Source: Astropecten irregularis (taxonomy: Eukaryota > Echinodermata > Asteroidea > Paxillosida > Astropectinidae). From it: DNA of 64,000 bases. A program made the position numbers and the translations under genes. Where the stretch lies: positions 9,536,256-9,600,255 of the forward strand of contig OZ020249.1 of NCBI GenBank assembly GCA_963971285.1. Reading direction: 5' to 3'. Of this stretch, positions 32,284 through 45,248 are shown in pieces (positions within the stretch are counted from its first letter, which is position 1; the number at the start of each line of letters is the position of its first letter). Below the pieces are notes generated by a model. The model saw only the letters and a program-made list of their open reading frames with translations. It had not been told where the DNA came from and did not search any database.

Positions 32284-34309
32284 CTATGGGCAATTCCACC
32301 GTGACTGACATTACATTTTTAACACATTTTGAATTTCAAATCAGCTCTTATGTACTATGTCTAAACAATTACAGCCAGCAGAACCATGTTTGGCATGGGG
32401 GACACTGAGACCCCAATACACATTACAGTAATCAAACTTTGAAATTTCATGTTCAGCTCTTCCGACCAGGGGGGTTGTTTATTGCCGTGACTGACATTAC
32501 AAAAAGCGACGCAACTCAAAAAGGGTAAACATGTTTTTAAAATTTCTCTTCAAGTTAAAAGTGCTGCAGGTCTAAATCCATTTGACATTGTTGTTAATAG
32601 GGTTACAAACAAATGTAGTAAGATGGGAAAAACTTTTAATTAATTTCTTAACAAATATGCAAATTAACCTCCGTGACTGACATTACCGTGACTGACATTA
32701 CGTGTTAGATCCATAACAGATGTTAACAGTAGCAACAATTCAACACTTAAATAATACACTTTCTGTCAACAAGAGAAGTATGAATTGACTGTTTATACTA
32801 TATTTAAAGGAATAATTACAATTCTAAGATGATTTAAGCTTGGAAATGAGAGAAAAAAGGCTACACACCTGTATGTACATGTAATGTACATGTTCAGTGT
32901 ACATTGATATGTACATGTACATATGTACAGTACATATTATATTTAAGTACATGTATATTAATTTAAGCATTGCTGTAAGCCATCAAAAGTATGTTCACAT
33001 TTGTGCTTCCAACTTTCTCCTTATTGTGTCAATGGCCACTTCTAGTATTATCACCAGCTTTTACTATGATGACACTTCAGAGTTGTCATTCAGACACACA
33101 ACTTAAATTAATGCCCCAGGGAAGGGCTCACCCTTATAATTATAGTCAACAACACACCAATCATTGACTGCAATTGTATAAACACCTTTCACAACTTTCT
33201 CTGACAAGCCTTAGATAGTTTGTCCTCGTTTCTCTTTTTGGTGACCTTTGTTTCTCTGTATTTCTTTCCTTGTCTGCTTGTATGCTGCATTTAATCCTCT
33301 TTCTTTCACATTTTTCCTGCGCTCGGCCTGTCTCTCTGCTCCTGTCTTTGGCATCCTCCTGACCCTCTTGTACAACTTATGTAGTGTGAGACCCTTGTAA
33401 TGTATGCCCCTATTCAAAAAAGTAAAAGACTGCATAAAATTACTTTTACTTCAATCAAATGTAAATAATTATTCATGTTGAATGAGTGTTAACATGGGGT
33501 GCATTTGACCAAAACAAAATCCATTTATTATTCACTTACAAGCATAACATTGAAAATGGGGGATTTAAAATACCAAAAACAAGTATGTTACACATGTAGA
33601 TCTAAGAGCATTATTTCAGTATGATTAAATGTCATTATAGGAATGTGGGTACTATACTAGAGAAGTTATCAGATCATTCACTGTTCAAAATTGCTTCCAT
33701 TAACTAAAAGTATTGACGTGACTGACATTACAATATGGCAATTTATCGTGACTGACATTACATTGTGACTGACATTACACATTTGTACCATTTACCAAAT
33801 CTTTAAATAACAATCATCAGGTCACTTTATAACATTACTGCACTACCCACAGCCCAAACCAAGAAAATAATGAAGGGCAGATTCTAATTACTATCTTGCT
33901 TACTTTTATAGGAAAAAAATTAGTTTTATGTGACTGACATTACATCAACCCTAAGCAATTATTTTTATCATGCATCATGGGTATCTTACGAAATCTATTT
34001 AAATAAAAGTTATGTTCCTTAAAACATACACTCAAAGCTGGTATTTTAACACAAAATTAAATTAGATATCATCAGATTGATGAAAAATATGAAAAGAAAT
34101 AAATTTTATGTTCTTACCTCCAATTTGCAGCATAAATGTAGCATCGACTTCAGAATGCTGTAACTTAAAAAATAATTGGTCTAGAGACAATTTTTTTTTT
34201 ATTTCTAGAAGCTTCAGCATAAACCCTGTCACTTTTGCAAAAGATATTTGGGAGAAAAGCATTTTGAAATTTTGACCCTCATGTCGCACTTGCGTGGAAT
34301 TGCCCCTAT
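32284..34309. mobile_element. 2018 bp DNA transposon-like element with eight GTGACTGACATTAC repeats
   Basis: The element, 32288-34305, has 12 bp terminal inverted repeats GGGCAATTCCAC/GTGGAATTGCCC and a CTAT duplication (32284-32287 and 34306-34309). GTGACTGACATTAC occurs in direct orientation at 32301, 32487, 32673, 32688, 33718, 33748, 33765 and 33930. Such internal motif clusters usually bind a transposase, but that is inference. It carries one short basic open frame on the minus strand. I cannot assign it to a known superfamily. Confidence 0.8.
33211..33409 (-). CDS. Short basic open frame inside the 2 kb element
   Basis: On the minus strand a possible acceptor (ttttttgaatag) is followed by a frame whose inner methionine at 33354 begins MPKTGAERQAERRKNVKERG and continues AAYKQTRKEIQRNKGHQKEK to a stop at 33211. 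Composition is strongly basic and helix-forming, compatible with a DNA-binding or coiled-coil N-terminus like that of some transposon-encoded proteins. No catalytic domain is visible, and the rest of any protein is absent. It could be the first coding exon of a degenerate or non-autonomous element. Function not known. Confidence 0.3.
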
Positions 34310-35136
34310 GTATTTCAGAAGTCTTTTCTCTTTTATTTCTTTATAATTTTTTATTTAAAAGATCAAAAATGGATTAAGTCACTGGTTCTTTTTCTGGATA
34401 AATACAGCATTTCAGGCAGAAAAAAATTAACGGTATGTTTCTACCAGGACAATCTTTACACGTATACCCTGTACGTTTTAGGTAAATCTGTGAAGATTTC
34501 TGTTTCGGTATGCTGCCAAAGTATGATACTACATGTACATGTATAACGTGTACCTTTAAATAATTATAAAATCACACATGTGACCATTAACGAGAGTATA
34601 ATGTACCCATATTTTCTTTTTCCTTATATGTATATATTTTTTTTGGGGGGGGGGGGTTACAAGTTTGATTGGAAATAATAATGAAAAAAAAAAATCACAC
34701 TCAAAAAACAGGAAATGATATACTGTATGCTCCATGACTTGACTTTGGAAAGATTTCACAGTACGTGATTAACGTGAGGCCCTTAAGGAACGAGCTCTAT
34801 ATGCCAACGATATCACGGGGGACTCCCAGAGCTTTTCAGGCTGAAAAATTTAATTCCATCAGAACTCCGTGTTTGATTGTTGGGGGTTCTCATAAGCTGA
34901 TAATGAAATCTCAGAGGTAGGGGGAAGGGAGTGGGGGGGCACCAAGGTGAGAAAATGTGAAGGTTGGTCACTGATGGGAGCTGTAGGCGTAAAACATTTT
35001 CTCATTTTGTTTTCAAGTACGTTGTTCACTGTTTGTTTTATGAGTACAGTATGATGACTTTTCTTGCTACATACTACACGTACCTTGTGCAGTGAATGGC
35101 AAGTGCAAGGAGAATATAAATAATGTGTGTACACTG

Positions 35137-35392
35137 CAGGGCTCAAATTTTATGAAAAAAGCACTGGATTGCAGGTTTAGTAACTGAGCATTTTACGAGA
35201 CCCGATTTTGGGTCATTAAAAACTGTGCGTGTATGCAATATTGTGTCAAAAATCATCAATTTAGGCACCATTTTAATTGTGCAAGGATAACAAAATAATT
35301 AGACAGCCGGACTAGTGCAGTACACACTTATACAAGACCGACACTGAAATCACTAGACTCGGTCCACGATCTAGTGGATATTTCGACCCCTG
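35137..35392. mobile_element. Family G inverted-ended repeat, copy 1
   Basis: Starts cagggctcaaattt and ends tttcgacccctg. The interior includes ccggactagtgcagtacaca and accgacactgaaatcactag, both shared with 42490-42744. Confidence 0.7.
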
Positions 35393-35481
35393 TGTATGTG
35401 AGTATACGTAAGTGCATAATTATGAGTATACGTAGTGCATGTACCGGTACATTAATGTACATTGAGTGTTAATGATTATAA

Positions 35482-35840
35482 ATTCGAAACGTTGAGACCT
35501 AACCAGAAGTGCGACAAAATTGTGCAAAAGTACAAACGAATATTTAACCGTACATGAGCGACTGGTGTTTCTGCAAGTCTCCTGATGATGACAACAGGCT
35601 TGCAACTTTTCCTCAGATCAGCTGATTACCTGGTTTTTCTCTTGAAACACACTTGTGCCATTGGAAATAGAAAAAAAAACACTGCACAAAGTCTTGTAAA
35701 AGATTGGATTTTTATCGTTTTTGTTTTTTGGTTATAAAGTCTGAGAACTTTGCATTCCTGACACTAGAGCAGGCTAGTCGAAATGTTGAGACCCTACGAG
35801 AAGTGCGACGAAATTGTGCAAAAGTACAAACGAATATTAC
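35482..35840 (+). repeat. Direct repeat pair of ~65 bp
   Basis: 35482-35550 and 35777-35840 share cgttgagacc, agaagtgcgac, aaattgtgcaaaagtacaaa and cgaatatt in direct orientation, about 290 bp apart. Confidence 0.7.
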
Positions 35841-35846
35841 ATTTAA

Positions 35847-36200
35847 AGGTAGTATCATACTTCAGTTTTTGTCAAAGAAATACAGATTCATCGGCAAGAC
35901 AAATACAGTAACACTAACAGTCCCCTGTGAAAATTTCAGTCCCATACGGTGCCCACTTTTTGAGAAAACAGTGAGGAACGGCCCCAGTATTTCTAAAGTC
36001 TTTTCTCTTTTTTTTGTTTCTTTTTTTTAAATCAAAAAGATTTGTGGTTGTTGTTTTACTAATTTCTTGATACATACACAATTTCAGGCAGAACAATTTT
36101 AACGGTATGGAACTATCACCACTATCTTCATACCCTGTAAGTTATACTTAAATCTGTGAACATTTCTGTTTTGATTTCTTACCAAAGTATGATACTACCT
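35847..36200. mobile_element. TTAA MITE family A
   Basis: TTAA at 35843-35846 and 36201-36204 bound 354 bp with ends AGGTAGTATCATACTT and AAGTATGATACTACCT and the internal cccatacggtgcccactttt block. Open frames 35704-36030 and 35914-36096 are translations of it. Confidence 0.88.
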
Positions 36201-36638
36201 TTAACTATTTCCGCAAAGCAATCCACATTGAAGAGTGTTTATTTTGAAAACAGGGTCCAATTTCATGGCTTTTCTTACCACAGAATTTGAGTAGGCTCTA
36301 TATCAATAAATCCAATTTTGTTTATAGTCGGTTACGTACGCAAACTTCACACGCACACAACTGACAATTCCTTGCTTACTGTAAAAAATGAAATGTAGGA
36401 TACATTGCATGATAATATGAATTTTGTATATTATACTAGAGTAAAAACAAAATTGAAAAAGTAATGACCACGTAGCAGCTATATGATAATACTGTAATTC
36501 TGTGTGATTTTACTGATTTGAATTGCTTAAAGATACACTGCTGTACACGTATACAGTTAACATACTTGTACATCATGTTGTACTGGTGTCAACTATTTCC
36601 ATGCTAATGTATATGTACATGTACATATATACATATAG

Positions 36639-36935
36639 GAGTTTAAGATGTCACGATGCGCAACCACACATTGCGGCCGAGCAGGCATTGTTTCCTTAGT
36701 GCACATGCTCAGATTATGCAAGCGCGACAACGTCATTATGGCCTTTTTACGTACATGTATACATGTACATGTGTATCACTCATGCAAATAAACATGCACA
36801 AAAGCACTACAGTGCATGCTGCATTGTAGCTGCATACCAATCTTAACAACGGCTAATTTGCACAGTGGCATGCCGCGCGACCACGTCCGCGTCGTGGTGG
36901 CACGTCGTGGTGGCACGTCGTGAAATCTTAAACTC
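36639..36935. mobile_element. Inverted-ended element, 297 bp
   Basis: GAGTTTAAGATGTCACGA at the left pairs with TCGTGAAATCTTAAACTC at the right. Near the right end, cgtcgtggtggcacgtcgtgg is a short tandem repeat. No target duplication could be fixed. Confidence 0.6.
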
Positions 36936-37317
36936 ACTATTTTCCTCTGACCACGCCCATTCTTCAACTTGTCATAGATTTGGCCATAGCAACCAATTCC
37001 CAAAACCACCTTGCCACAAATCCTTACAATAATGAAGACCTTGGCTGATTTTATAAAGAACTAAGACTGACTTCTTGGGTTGTAGGCCTAACATGTATAT
37101 CCTTATTTCTTTATTCATTGTCTAACATGTCTTAGAAGCAAAGTGTGATGTCACAATACAAATCACCATGGTGATACTGACTGTTCAAAGTTAATAAGAT
37201 TTATCTCAGTGTTTTCTGAAATCCACCACAGGATTAAATATTTGATAAATTATCAATTTTATTCTGTTTCCCAGCCTAGTATTGGATGTGCAAGCTTTAC
37301 ATGATTGGCACTGATTG

Positions 37318-37669
37318 GTAAAGGTCACAGAAGAGCACTCATACTTTGTCTGATTCTGCGTACATGAAATGATAAACCTGCGAAAATTTGAGCTCAATTG
37401 GACATCTGAGTCACGAGAAAATTGTGAAACCCGACTCAATACTTCTTATAAAAAACAAGGCTTAAAGAATGGTTTTGATCATACCCCGAGATCAAAACTG
37501 TTTTCGGTCTTTGTTTAGTTTGTTTGACTAAAAATACTCCATTTTAGGCGTAAATATTTTAACCGTAAAGTATGTTTCTAACAGGACTACCTTCATCTCC
37601 TGAAATTTATGAAAATATGTGAAGATTTCTGTTTTGGTATGATACATGTACCAAAGTATGATACTACCT
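37318..37669. mobile_element. Chimeric family B / family A MITE
   Basis: The left part is family B (attggtaaaggtcacagaag, then ttgagctcaattggacatct). The right part is family A (ggtatgtttctaacagg-type, then ccaaagtatgatactacc followed by TTTAA). Suggests the two families share an ancestral core and recombine or template-switch. Confidence 0.65.
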
Positions 37670-37699
37670 TTAATTTTTTGTGTAGGCCTAATTCTTTAT

Positions 37700-40600
37700 T
37701 CATTGTCAGTTTTATTTCATCTTTGTTTATTCGGCCACGTAAATTATAATTATTGCCGGTCGTTCACTTTTCAATGACTTCAAATTCAGTCAGTTTCCTT
37801 TGTGTTTATTTGATGATTACAATAGACCCTTTAGAAGTGATAATAAATATTTACAGAGAATGGGTGCACAACAATAAACCTTTTTTTTTTCCTCGTTAGG
37901 AAACCCAGCTGAACCAAACTTTTTAGAGGTACTTTTAGATTACAAGTCCTGATTATAAAAAAAACAAAAACATTTCCGATGGTAAAATTATTTCTAGTTT
38001 TCAAGAATTTTTTAGGGACACATTGAAATGTCTCCCTATGTTGACCGATCAATGTCTCGCAAATGTTCACTTTCAGACGCTAACCTGTCTCCCTGATGCA
38101 ATTTAGAAAATAACGACGCAGAACTTTATGACATACCAACATTCCTATCAGTTCAGCATCGAGATGTTTTAATTGATTTCTGGGATAGCCGCATTATGCA
38201 GATTGATAGGGGTGCAATCAATCTCGCGTCGTCGTGACAGCTCGGATGAGAATTAATTATAATCGGCCTACCAGCTGTCATACAATACATGATACATACG
38301 TTCGTGTACTGTATCGTTCATGATGCACTACTTTCAGAAATTCACTGTCTATTGTTTTGCAAGAGTCTGCGGTGCGTAAAAAGCCTTCAAGTCCATTTTC
38401 GCACACTTTGGCCTTGGTAGCCCCTGAAACAGCTTCCACTCAATGCCTGTGCCTTTTGTTATGTACAAAAACAGTTGGATTGAAAATTGGAATCTCATGG
38501 AAGCTTCGATCTCGCCTCATCCACAAATAAAACACACTACATGTACATGTATGTAGACCTACAAAATACATACGTGTGTGTACATGTACAGTGTGTAGCT
38601 TGCCTTTCAGGAAAGAAATTCTATGCAAAGTGTGTGTACCATTCTACAGGGTTCTAGCCAGACCAATTTTAGTGGTGGGCTCTAGAAATGAAGTTGACAT
38701 ATACGGTAGGCTTATGCTAAAAATTGGAAATTATATCGTCTTGTAAACATTGAGAATCAGTGCTTCACACTTCAAAACACATAAAAGAGTGAACTTTTAT
38801 CAGGAATTTGATCCAAATTCATGATATTGGCAATACTTTTTATTCACTCTGCGGAAATTTGTGCTGGGCGGCAGAGTCGATTTCAGGCCTACGTCCCGGG
38901 CACAAATTTCCAGTGCCGGGCTGGCCCACCCGGCACCACCCGCCGTCGCTAGAACCTGCCGTTCTATCGTATGCAGGCGGCAAAACCATGCAATATGTTG
39001 TCCAATGTGCCATGTACTGTACATGTATATCATGTACACGTGTCACAGGTTTTAATCTCTTGTTTTGTTAAGAGCCTGCGATCATGTGATTCGTGTTTGA
39101 AACGGAACTTTGCTCTAAAGAATAAAACGCAACGGACAGCAAAAATACGATTCCTAATCTCCCTTACGATGTTGTTGTTATTAATCGATCATCACTTGCA
39201 ATAACGTACAATTAATGCATAAGTAAAACACAGTTGTAAATATGAAAATGTCAGCAGAATTAATGTAGATACAGTGGGGTTATGATTAACAATTCAGTGG
39301 TGCATTTCATCACAATGACTGGCAAAGTAGCGACAAAAATCAATTCGTGAGTAACTTCGATCACTCAAGGTCAAACAAGGACAATGCAAACGTAAATGCA
39401 ATGCGTGAAACAAGTTCGGTACTTCAAGGATAAAACAAGGAAAAATACTAGAACGTAGATGCAATGTGGACCACTGGTTTGTCAACCAAAACACAAATTC
39501 AGGCAAGATAAAAATTTAACATGGCAATTGGGAAAAGTATACAATAATCTGATTAACTCCTACAGCGGTTATCTCTAAATGTCCAACGACAAAGAATAAA
39601 TGGAAAAGGACGCACAACTGAGACCACTGGAGAAATTAATCAACAATGAAAATACACTGGTAATGTTATAAGGATCTTAGCTGTATAAAGTTGGCGCGTC
39701 TTTGACTCTTTGGGCTGACTTCAAGACTAGCAATGATGGCTCGGATGGGCTCCAAGTACATGCGACGTCCTGACGAAACTCCGGCCAAGCAAAGACAACG
39801 GCAAAAAGGGGGTGAGAAACGGGGCAGGTGGAGAGCTGAACCGGGCCAACTCCCCAAAGCGTGACCTGGGGACTAGTGCGTCTGAATCAACAGAGCACGT
39901 GGCATGGGATGCAAGAAGGATCAATCAGTTATAGGAACTATACTTTAGGGAAAGTCAACTGCGTTCCTAATAAAACTACTCAAAAAGTGTATATCGGGAC
40001 ACTTCTGAGACCAACGTCTTCTTGCATCGAGGTCGTTTTCGCTTCTGACTCAGGGTAACTTAACTTAACTTAACTTCAAACAACTAACTATGAATAAGAC
40101 TAACAAAAAGAACAATGGAGTAAGCAATTCTATTCCATCCTACAAACTTAAAACAATCCCTTCAAAAATGTGAGATCAAGATTCGATCTAACGCGAATTC
40201 ACTTAATGGTAATGAATCGTTGATACAAAAGCGCAGCGAAATGAGTGCACAACATAACATTGAGTATAGTAATTCGGTGCATGTTACAAAGTGAAAGTTC
40301 TGCGGCCCAACGGGGTGAAGGTCATGAAATTAACTGTACAGCACTCAGTCGTATAGATTACGTCATCGAACGGAATGTACACGTGTACAACGGTCATCTG
40401 TACATGGAATGGGATATCCAAGGTACAGAGTAAACCTAACGAAAACCACTGTACATGAATGTAAACGAACCCTTAGTTCAGTTTGCAACTTAAACAAATT
40501 CGGATTGAGCCGGGTTAAACTTCTGAATAATCTATCAAACGTTACAGATCGTCGGAGAACAAAATAAAACAGTACAATAGGCTCAAACAAATATTATCAA

Positions 40601-41410
40601 TATGGAACTAGAATCAACGGCAATAAAACAGACTGCAGATAAAAAGGTAGTCACTGCACCGCAGAAAATGATCGTGAAACGGAAACCTAGCACTAATAAT
40701 GCAAAACATAAAACTCCTTAAAACTCATTTCCGTTCGTATACATCGTCAGCGCTTACACGAAATATTTCAAGGCCTACATAACTTGAATAGAACAAATCT
40801 GGAACAATCTATACACATGGGAAAACTGGTGTGAAAACTCATATTGGGTTGTTGATCCCATCTTGAGTTTGATCCACAACCAAGTTTTGGTAAAGCATCA
40901 AAGTTCAACAGTGAATAAAAATCATACAAATGGATATACCTCATACATACCGACACACGCATGTACACACGCATACTAGTGTGTGGGTTTGGACACAATT
41001 TATCTGAAGTACATGTGCAGTGTACACTGCCTATGGTTGGCTGGAACATTCGGATACAGTACAGTATGTGTGTGTTAAATTCATATTTTCATCTCAGTTA
41101 AATTGAGTAATTTTGTCCATTATAGACAAATTGTAAATTTTTCAATAATTAAAGAAAAGGTCTTTTGTCTTTGATTCATTTGCCCCTCTGTATTTTTAGG
41201 GCTCCATTTAACATAGAATTGATAATTGTTACATGCTTGATGGGTAGTGCTCATGTTACATTTTACATGTACTGTACATTAGGTCACTGATTTTCTGCGA
41301 TCGCGGAAAACGGACAGAATTTGCGGAATCGGCTCCTCGAAACGGAAAACAGATGTTTTGGATAACTACTAAAAAAATATATGATTAAACACATAATTTG
41401 TCAAAATGAT
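37700..41410. other. Unassigned intronic sequence
   Basis: No paired-splice-site exon of a known family and no repeat terminus seen. 39690-39870 is GC-richer and purine-rich (gacaacggcaaaaagggggtg) and 40050-40075 is a short (ACTTA)n. Short open frames here (38808-39071, 39666-39857, 40768-41049) have no family signature. Several tgtacatgtaca motifs occur. Confidence 0.4.
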
Positions 41411-41419
41411 TGATTTCAA

Positions 41420-42244
41420 TATGAAATGTAGTCTTGATCCAAGACTGACATTATCGTTTGTCCCGCTTCGATAACACCGATAGAGGGAGCTATAATACAA
41501 CGAACTCGCTGGCGCGGCCTGCAGCCACTGGTACCTGTGTCGCCGCTGGTCACGCGTTCCTGTGTATGCCTATGTCAGTCTTGGAGCAAATCTCCAAACG
41601 ACCCGTGAAATTCCGAGGACATTCCAAGCATAGCTCGAATACCTGCTTTCTATGCACTAGCGCGCTGTGACGTATGAGTGTTATTATGAATGAATGCCTC
41701 TGGTAACAAGTGTTCTTGTAATGTTGTAATTGTGTTAAGTTAAATAATGCTATGCAGATTGCAGCATATGTAACGTAAATTCATTCTCTCTTGTGCTACG
41801 GTTGTATCTGATGCCCTAGCATTTGCCGCCCAAAAAAATTGGATATTTCTCAGTTTAAAATTTATCAGTCGACTGCTATGAAATTGGCCCCAACCACGGT
41901 GCTCTATGACTTGTTATGTATATCATGTGTATTACGCATCGACCATCGCGTGACCAGACTGTATGAAAAAACAATCTGCACTATTGCGCTTGCGTGATTA
42001 TTCACGATTGATTGAATTTAAATATATACATATTCAGCACCTCATACCATGCGGGGGGTCTTCACCTGGGCTATTGATTTGCTTCAAGACTGGCTTATTG
42101 GATTATAATGGCAAGCGTACCAGCGGCGGCACAGGTACCAGTGGCTGCAGGCCATCGAGTTCGTTGCAGTATAGCCCCCTCTATCGGTGTTATCGGAGCG
42201 GGACAAACGATAATGCCAGTCTTGGGTCAAGACTATATGAAATG
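41420..42244. mobile_element. 807 bp inverted-repeat element with 9 bp duplication (family H)
   Basis: The element spans 41429-42235, with ends TAGTCTTGATCCAAGACTG and CAGTCTTGGGTCAAGACTA and arms of about 125 bp. The flanks are TATGAAATG on both sides (41420-41428 and 42236-42244). A 9 bp duplication with long inverted ends is typical of Mutator-like elements, although the superfamily is inferred. Related ends occur at about 12904 (inside the DIRS remnant) and 59068-59470. Open frames at 41458-41670 and 42084-42272 are arm translations. Confidence 0.83.
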
Positions 42245-42489
42245 TTGATGATTGACTGAAGAGACAGACCAAATCAGCGTAAATACTGTACTATTGCTGG
42301 AGGCCAAAAACCTTTAAGAACTGAGTACCGGGTAATATCATACACAGTCGTGACACTACCAATGTAATACCCTTTTTAATGCACTTTTATGTACTGAAAA
42401 AAGTGAAACTAAGTTTTTGGAGCCCAAAGTGGAATTCAGGATTTTTCAAAATTTTCTGAAACGGAAAATCATTGGCCAGAGTACATATG

Positions 42490-42744
42490 CAGGGCTTGAA
42501 TTCCGTCAAAAAAAGCACTGGACAGCACTTCACTAGACCTGAACTATTTTCACTAGACTTGTGGCATTCATGTACATGTACAATTGTATTTTATTCTGTC
42601 CACAATAATCAATTTAGGAACCATTTTATTTGTGCAAGGAAAACAAAATCACTAGACAGCCGGACTAGTGCAGTACACACTTTACTAGACCGACACTGAA
42701 ATCACTAGACTCGGTCCAAGGTCTAGTGGATATTTCAAGCCCTG
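42490..42744. mobile_element. Family G inverted-ended repeat, copy 2
   Basis: Starts cagggcttgaattcc and ends tttcaagccctg, inverted with respect to each other. The interior is shared with 35137-35392. A family A MITE is inserted three bases beyond its end. Confidence 0.75.
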
Positions 42745-42751
42745 ACGTTAA

Positions 42752-43104
42752 AGGTAGTATCATACTTTGGTTTTTGTCAAAGAAGTACAGAATCATTGGC
42801 AAAAATATCAAGGAAGATACAATCACAGACATCTGTGAAAATTTCAGTCCCATACGGTGCCCACTTTTTGAGAAAAATGTGAAAAACGGCCTCGGTATTT
42901 CTTAAGTCTTTTCTCGTTTATTTTTGATCTTTTAAAAGATCAAAAAGATTTGTGGTCGTTGTTTTACTAATTTCTGGATAAATGCATGTTTCAGGCAGAA
43001 CCATTTTAACCTAGGTTTCTACCAGCACCATCTTCATACCCTGAAAGTTATGTAAATCTGTGAACATTTCTGTTTTGGTTTCTTACCAAAGTATGGTACT
43101 ACCT
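42752..43104. mobile_element. TTAA MITE family A
   Basis: TTAA at 42748-42751 and 43105-43108 bound 353 bp with canonical ends and the central GATCTTTTAAAAGATC palindrome. Confidence 0.9.
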
Positions 43105-43129
43105 TTAAATGTAAATTACGGTTTAGATC

Positions 43130-43180
43130 AGTCAATCAACCAATCGGTCATTTGATCAATCGATCAATGATTCAATCATC
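43130..43180. repeat. Short (TCAATCAA)-like simple repeat
   Basis: A run of caatcaaccaatcggtc- and gatcaatcgatcaatg-type sequence. Confidence 0.5.
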
Positions 43181-43477
43181 CAGATAGTCATTCTAGAACA
43201 TAACGTTACAAGGAGGGGGACAAAATGAAGGAGGGACTAGGAAGGCCAGTCTTTCCTCCATACAGTATGTTGAACGTATTCACTGTGTGAGTCATGTAGC
43301 AGAATTCAAAATGCGTTGACCGTTAATATTGTAGAGGCCATATACCATACATATGGCTTGCTGATAGGGGACGCCTACAACATCTATAAAAAAATGTGAA
43401 CAGAACAATAAACAAATAAGTATTGATTTGATTTACATGTTTATTATTATTGATTTGGGAAAAAAAAACAGCATTAA

Positions 43478-43836
43478 AGGTAATACAGTATCATACTTTG
43501 GCAGCATACTGAAACAGAAGTCTTCATAGATTTACCTATATACATAACTTACAGGGTATAAAGATGGTGATGGTAGAAACATACCGTCATAACCGTTTAA
43601 ATATTTCTTCCTTAAATGCTGTATTTTAATATCCAGAAAAGAGTGGAACCAGTGATCAAAATGATTTTGGATCTTCTAAAGATCAAAAATAAAAGAGGAA
43701 AGACTAAATAAAAGAAATACTATGGCCATTTTCACAGTTTTTTCACAAGGTGGGCACCGTGTAGGACTTACATTTTCACAGATGACTGTTGCTGTATTTC
43801 TTTTGACAAAAATCAAAGTATGATATTTATTTACCT
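43478..43836. mobile_element. TTAA MITE family A, reverse orientation
   Basis: TTAA at 43474-43477 and 43837-43840. The internal order is reversed relative to the 42752 copy (cagaagtcttcatagattta near the left, gtgggcaccgtgtaggac near the right). Confidence 0.82.
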
Positions 43837-43859
43837 TTAACTACCGGGTATATAATGAA

Positions 43860-45245
43860 TACTTTGTCTACATGTTCTATTATCTACACGACATGTTTTT
43901 CCCCTCAATTTCAGTCCAATTTTGCTCAAATTCTACATGGTGATAGCCAATACATAATTTTATCACATCTGAATCTTGAAGTGATAAACAGTTTAATTTT
44001 CATATAATAGTTCTCGACACAAAGTGTTGCAGGTTTTTTATTGGGACACCCCGTATACAATGTACATTGTACAATTATCACAAAATTTCCAAAATCTCAG
44101 TGATGAAAAATTTATTTAAAGATTTCTTATTTACATACATGTATGTATGTATGTACATCTCATGTACGTGTAGTGGTGTGTTTTGCACTGTACTGAAATT
44201 CTGTGTTTTCTAAACTCTCACTTTGAAGAAAGCATTGCATACGTGTACATGTGTACACTGTAGGTCTGCGTAGGTGGATGAATGTATGAATAGCGTGATT
44301 TATACAAGAAATATGATCCTTCTATAATACTGATGAACGTGCTTAAATATACACGTATATTTGCACAGTGCAAACACACATATTGTACATGGTGTAGCCT
44401 ACGTGTATACATACATACACGTACATACATGTATGTATAGTATGTATACGATATTTAATCACTAATAAGTGTTACATGTTGTTTGCAAAACTAAACAAAA
44501 AGGAGGAAGGCATACAATGTACATGTACATATAGATGAGCTACATGTACATGTACGTATATATCACCAGGACTACCGCGGAGTTGGGTGCACTTTGATAA
44601 CCGTTACCACGGATACATGTATCAATGAGTACAGATAATTGAATTTTCTTTGATATCTTTGGTTATTAAGACTGTAGATACATGGTCTGTGAATCGTAGT
44701 GTGCATGGGTCCATTGTATTCCTTAAATGAACATTTCGGAATACAATACACACATACAGTATGTGTACATATGTATACGTGCAATACCATACATGTACGT
44801 AAAGTGAGCATACAATTTCATTAAGGTTTTATTAATCATTTATTGATGCATGCAGTATCACATTGTCAAGTGCTGTATACAGTGTATAGTATACATGTAT
44901 GGCACAGGTTTAAACTGACAATGAAACGCCACAAGGTCTATAGATAATGAACACCACTATACCGAACATTTGGTTCAATTAATGGAAAATCATCCTTGGC
45001 TCCAAATTTTTGTGTAAAATACATACACTGAATCAAGCCTGGAAATAAACAGAGGCCACGGCCTTTGTTGCCCTGGTTCTTGGCTGTTGCCCCTTCAAAT
45101 GTTTTCATAGACATTATGATTTTCCTATGGAAGTGCCCCTTTCTATGGAAAATTGGCCTTGCCCTCACCAAACCTTACATGTATTTCCAGCCCTGCTGTA
45201 TGGTTTTTCAATACACCCGGTGGTCGTTTGTTTTTCAACGAATGA
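43860..45245. other. Unassigned intronic sequence rich in TACATGTA palindromes
   Basis: Dense in tgtacatgtaca, acatacatgtatgtat and cgtacatacatg motifs (44130-44460, 44510-44560, 44760-44800). No coding signature. Open frames 44218-44430 and 44572-44811 are by-products. Confidence 0.45.
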
Positions 45246-45248
45246 CCA

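Larger units (their letters stand above)
32178..34557. mobile_element. TTAA MITE family A copy split by a 2 kb insertion
   Basis: 32178-32287 is the left part of family A (ctttgtcaaagaaatacag, then gaaaaatggctat). Its continuation, gtatttcagaagtcttttctc, resumes at 34310 and runs to the right terminus near 34557. The break point matches the element at 32288-34305. The right terminus has a small internal insertion (atgtacatgtataacg). Confidence 0.78.

Noticed and set aside
34062..34289. First coding exon of a transposase in the 2 kb element, ending at GGAG/gtaaga
   Set aside because: Needs a GTG start, and its phase does not match the basic open frame at 33211-33409.
35914..36096. Minus-strand 60-codon frame resembling CFLKKWAPYGTEIF peptides seen at several sites
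   Set aside because: The recurring peptide is a translation of the conserved cccatacggtgcccac block of MITE family A.
39690..39870. GC-rich stretch as a possible LTR or coding exon
   Set aside because: No terminal repeats, no primer-binding site that could be confirmed and no conserved frame.
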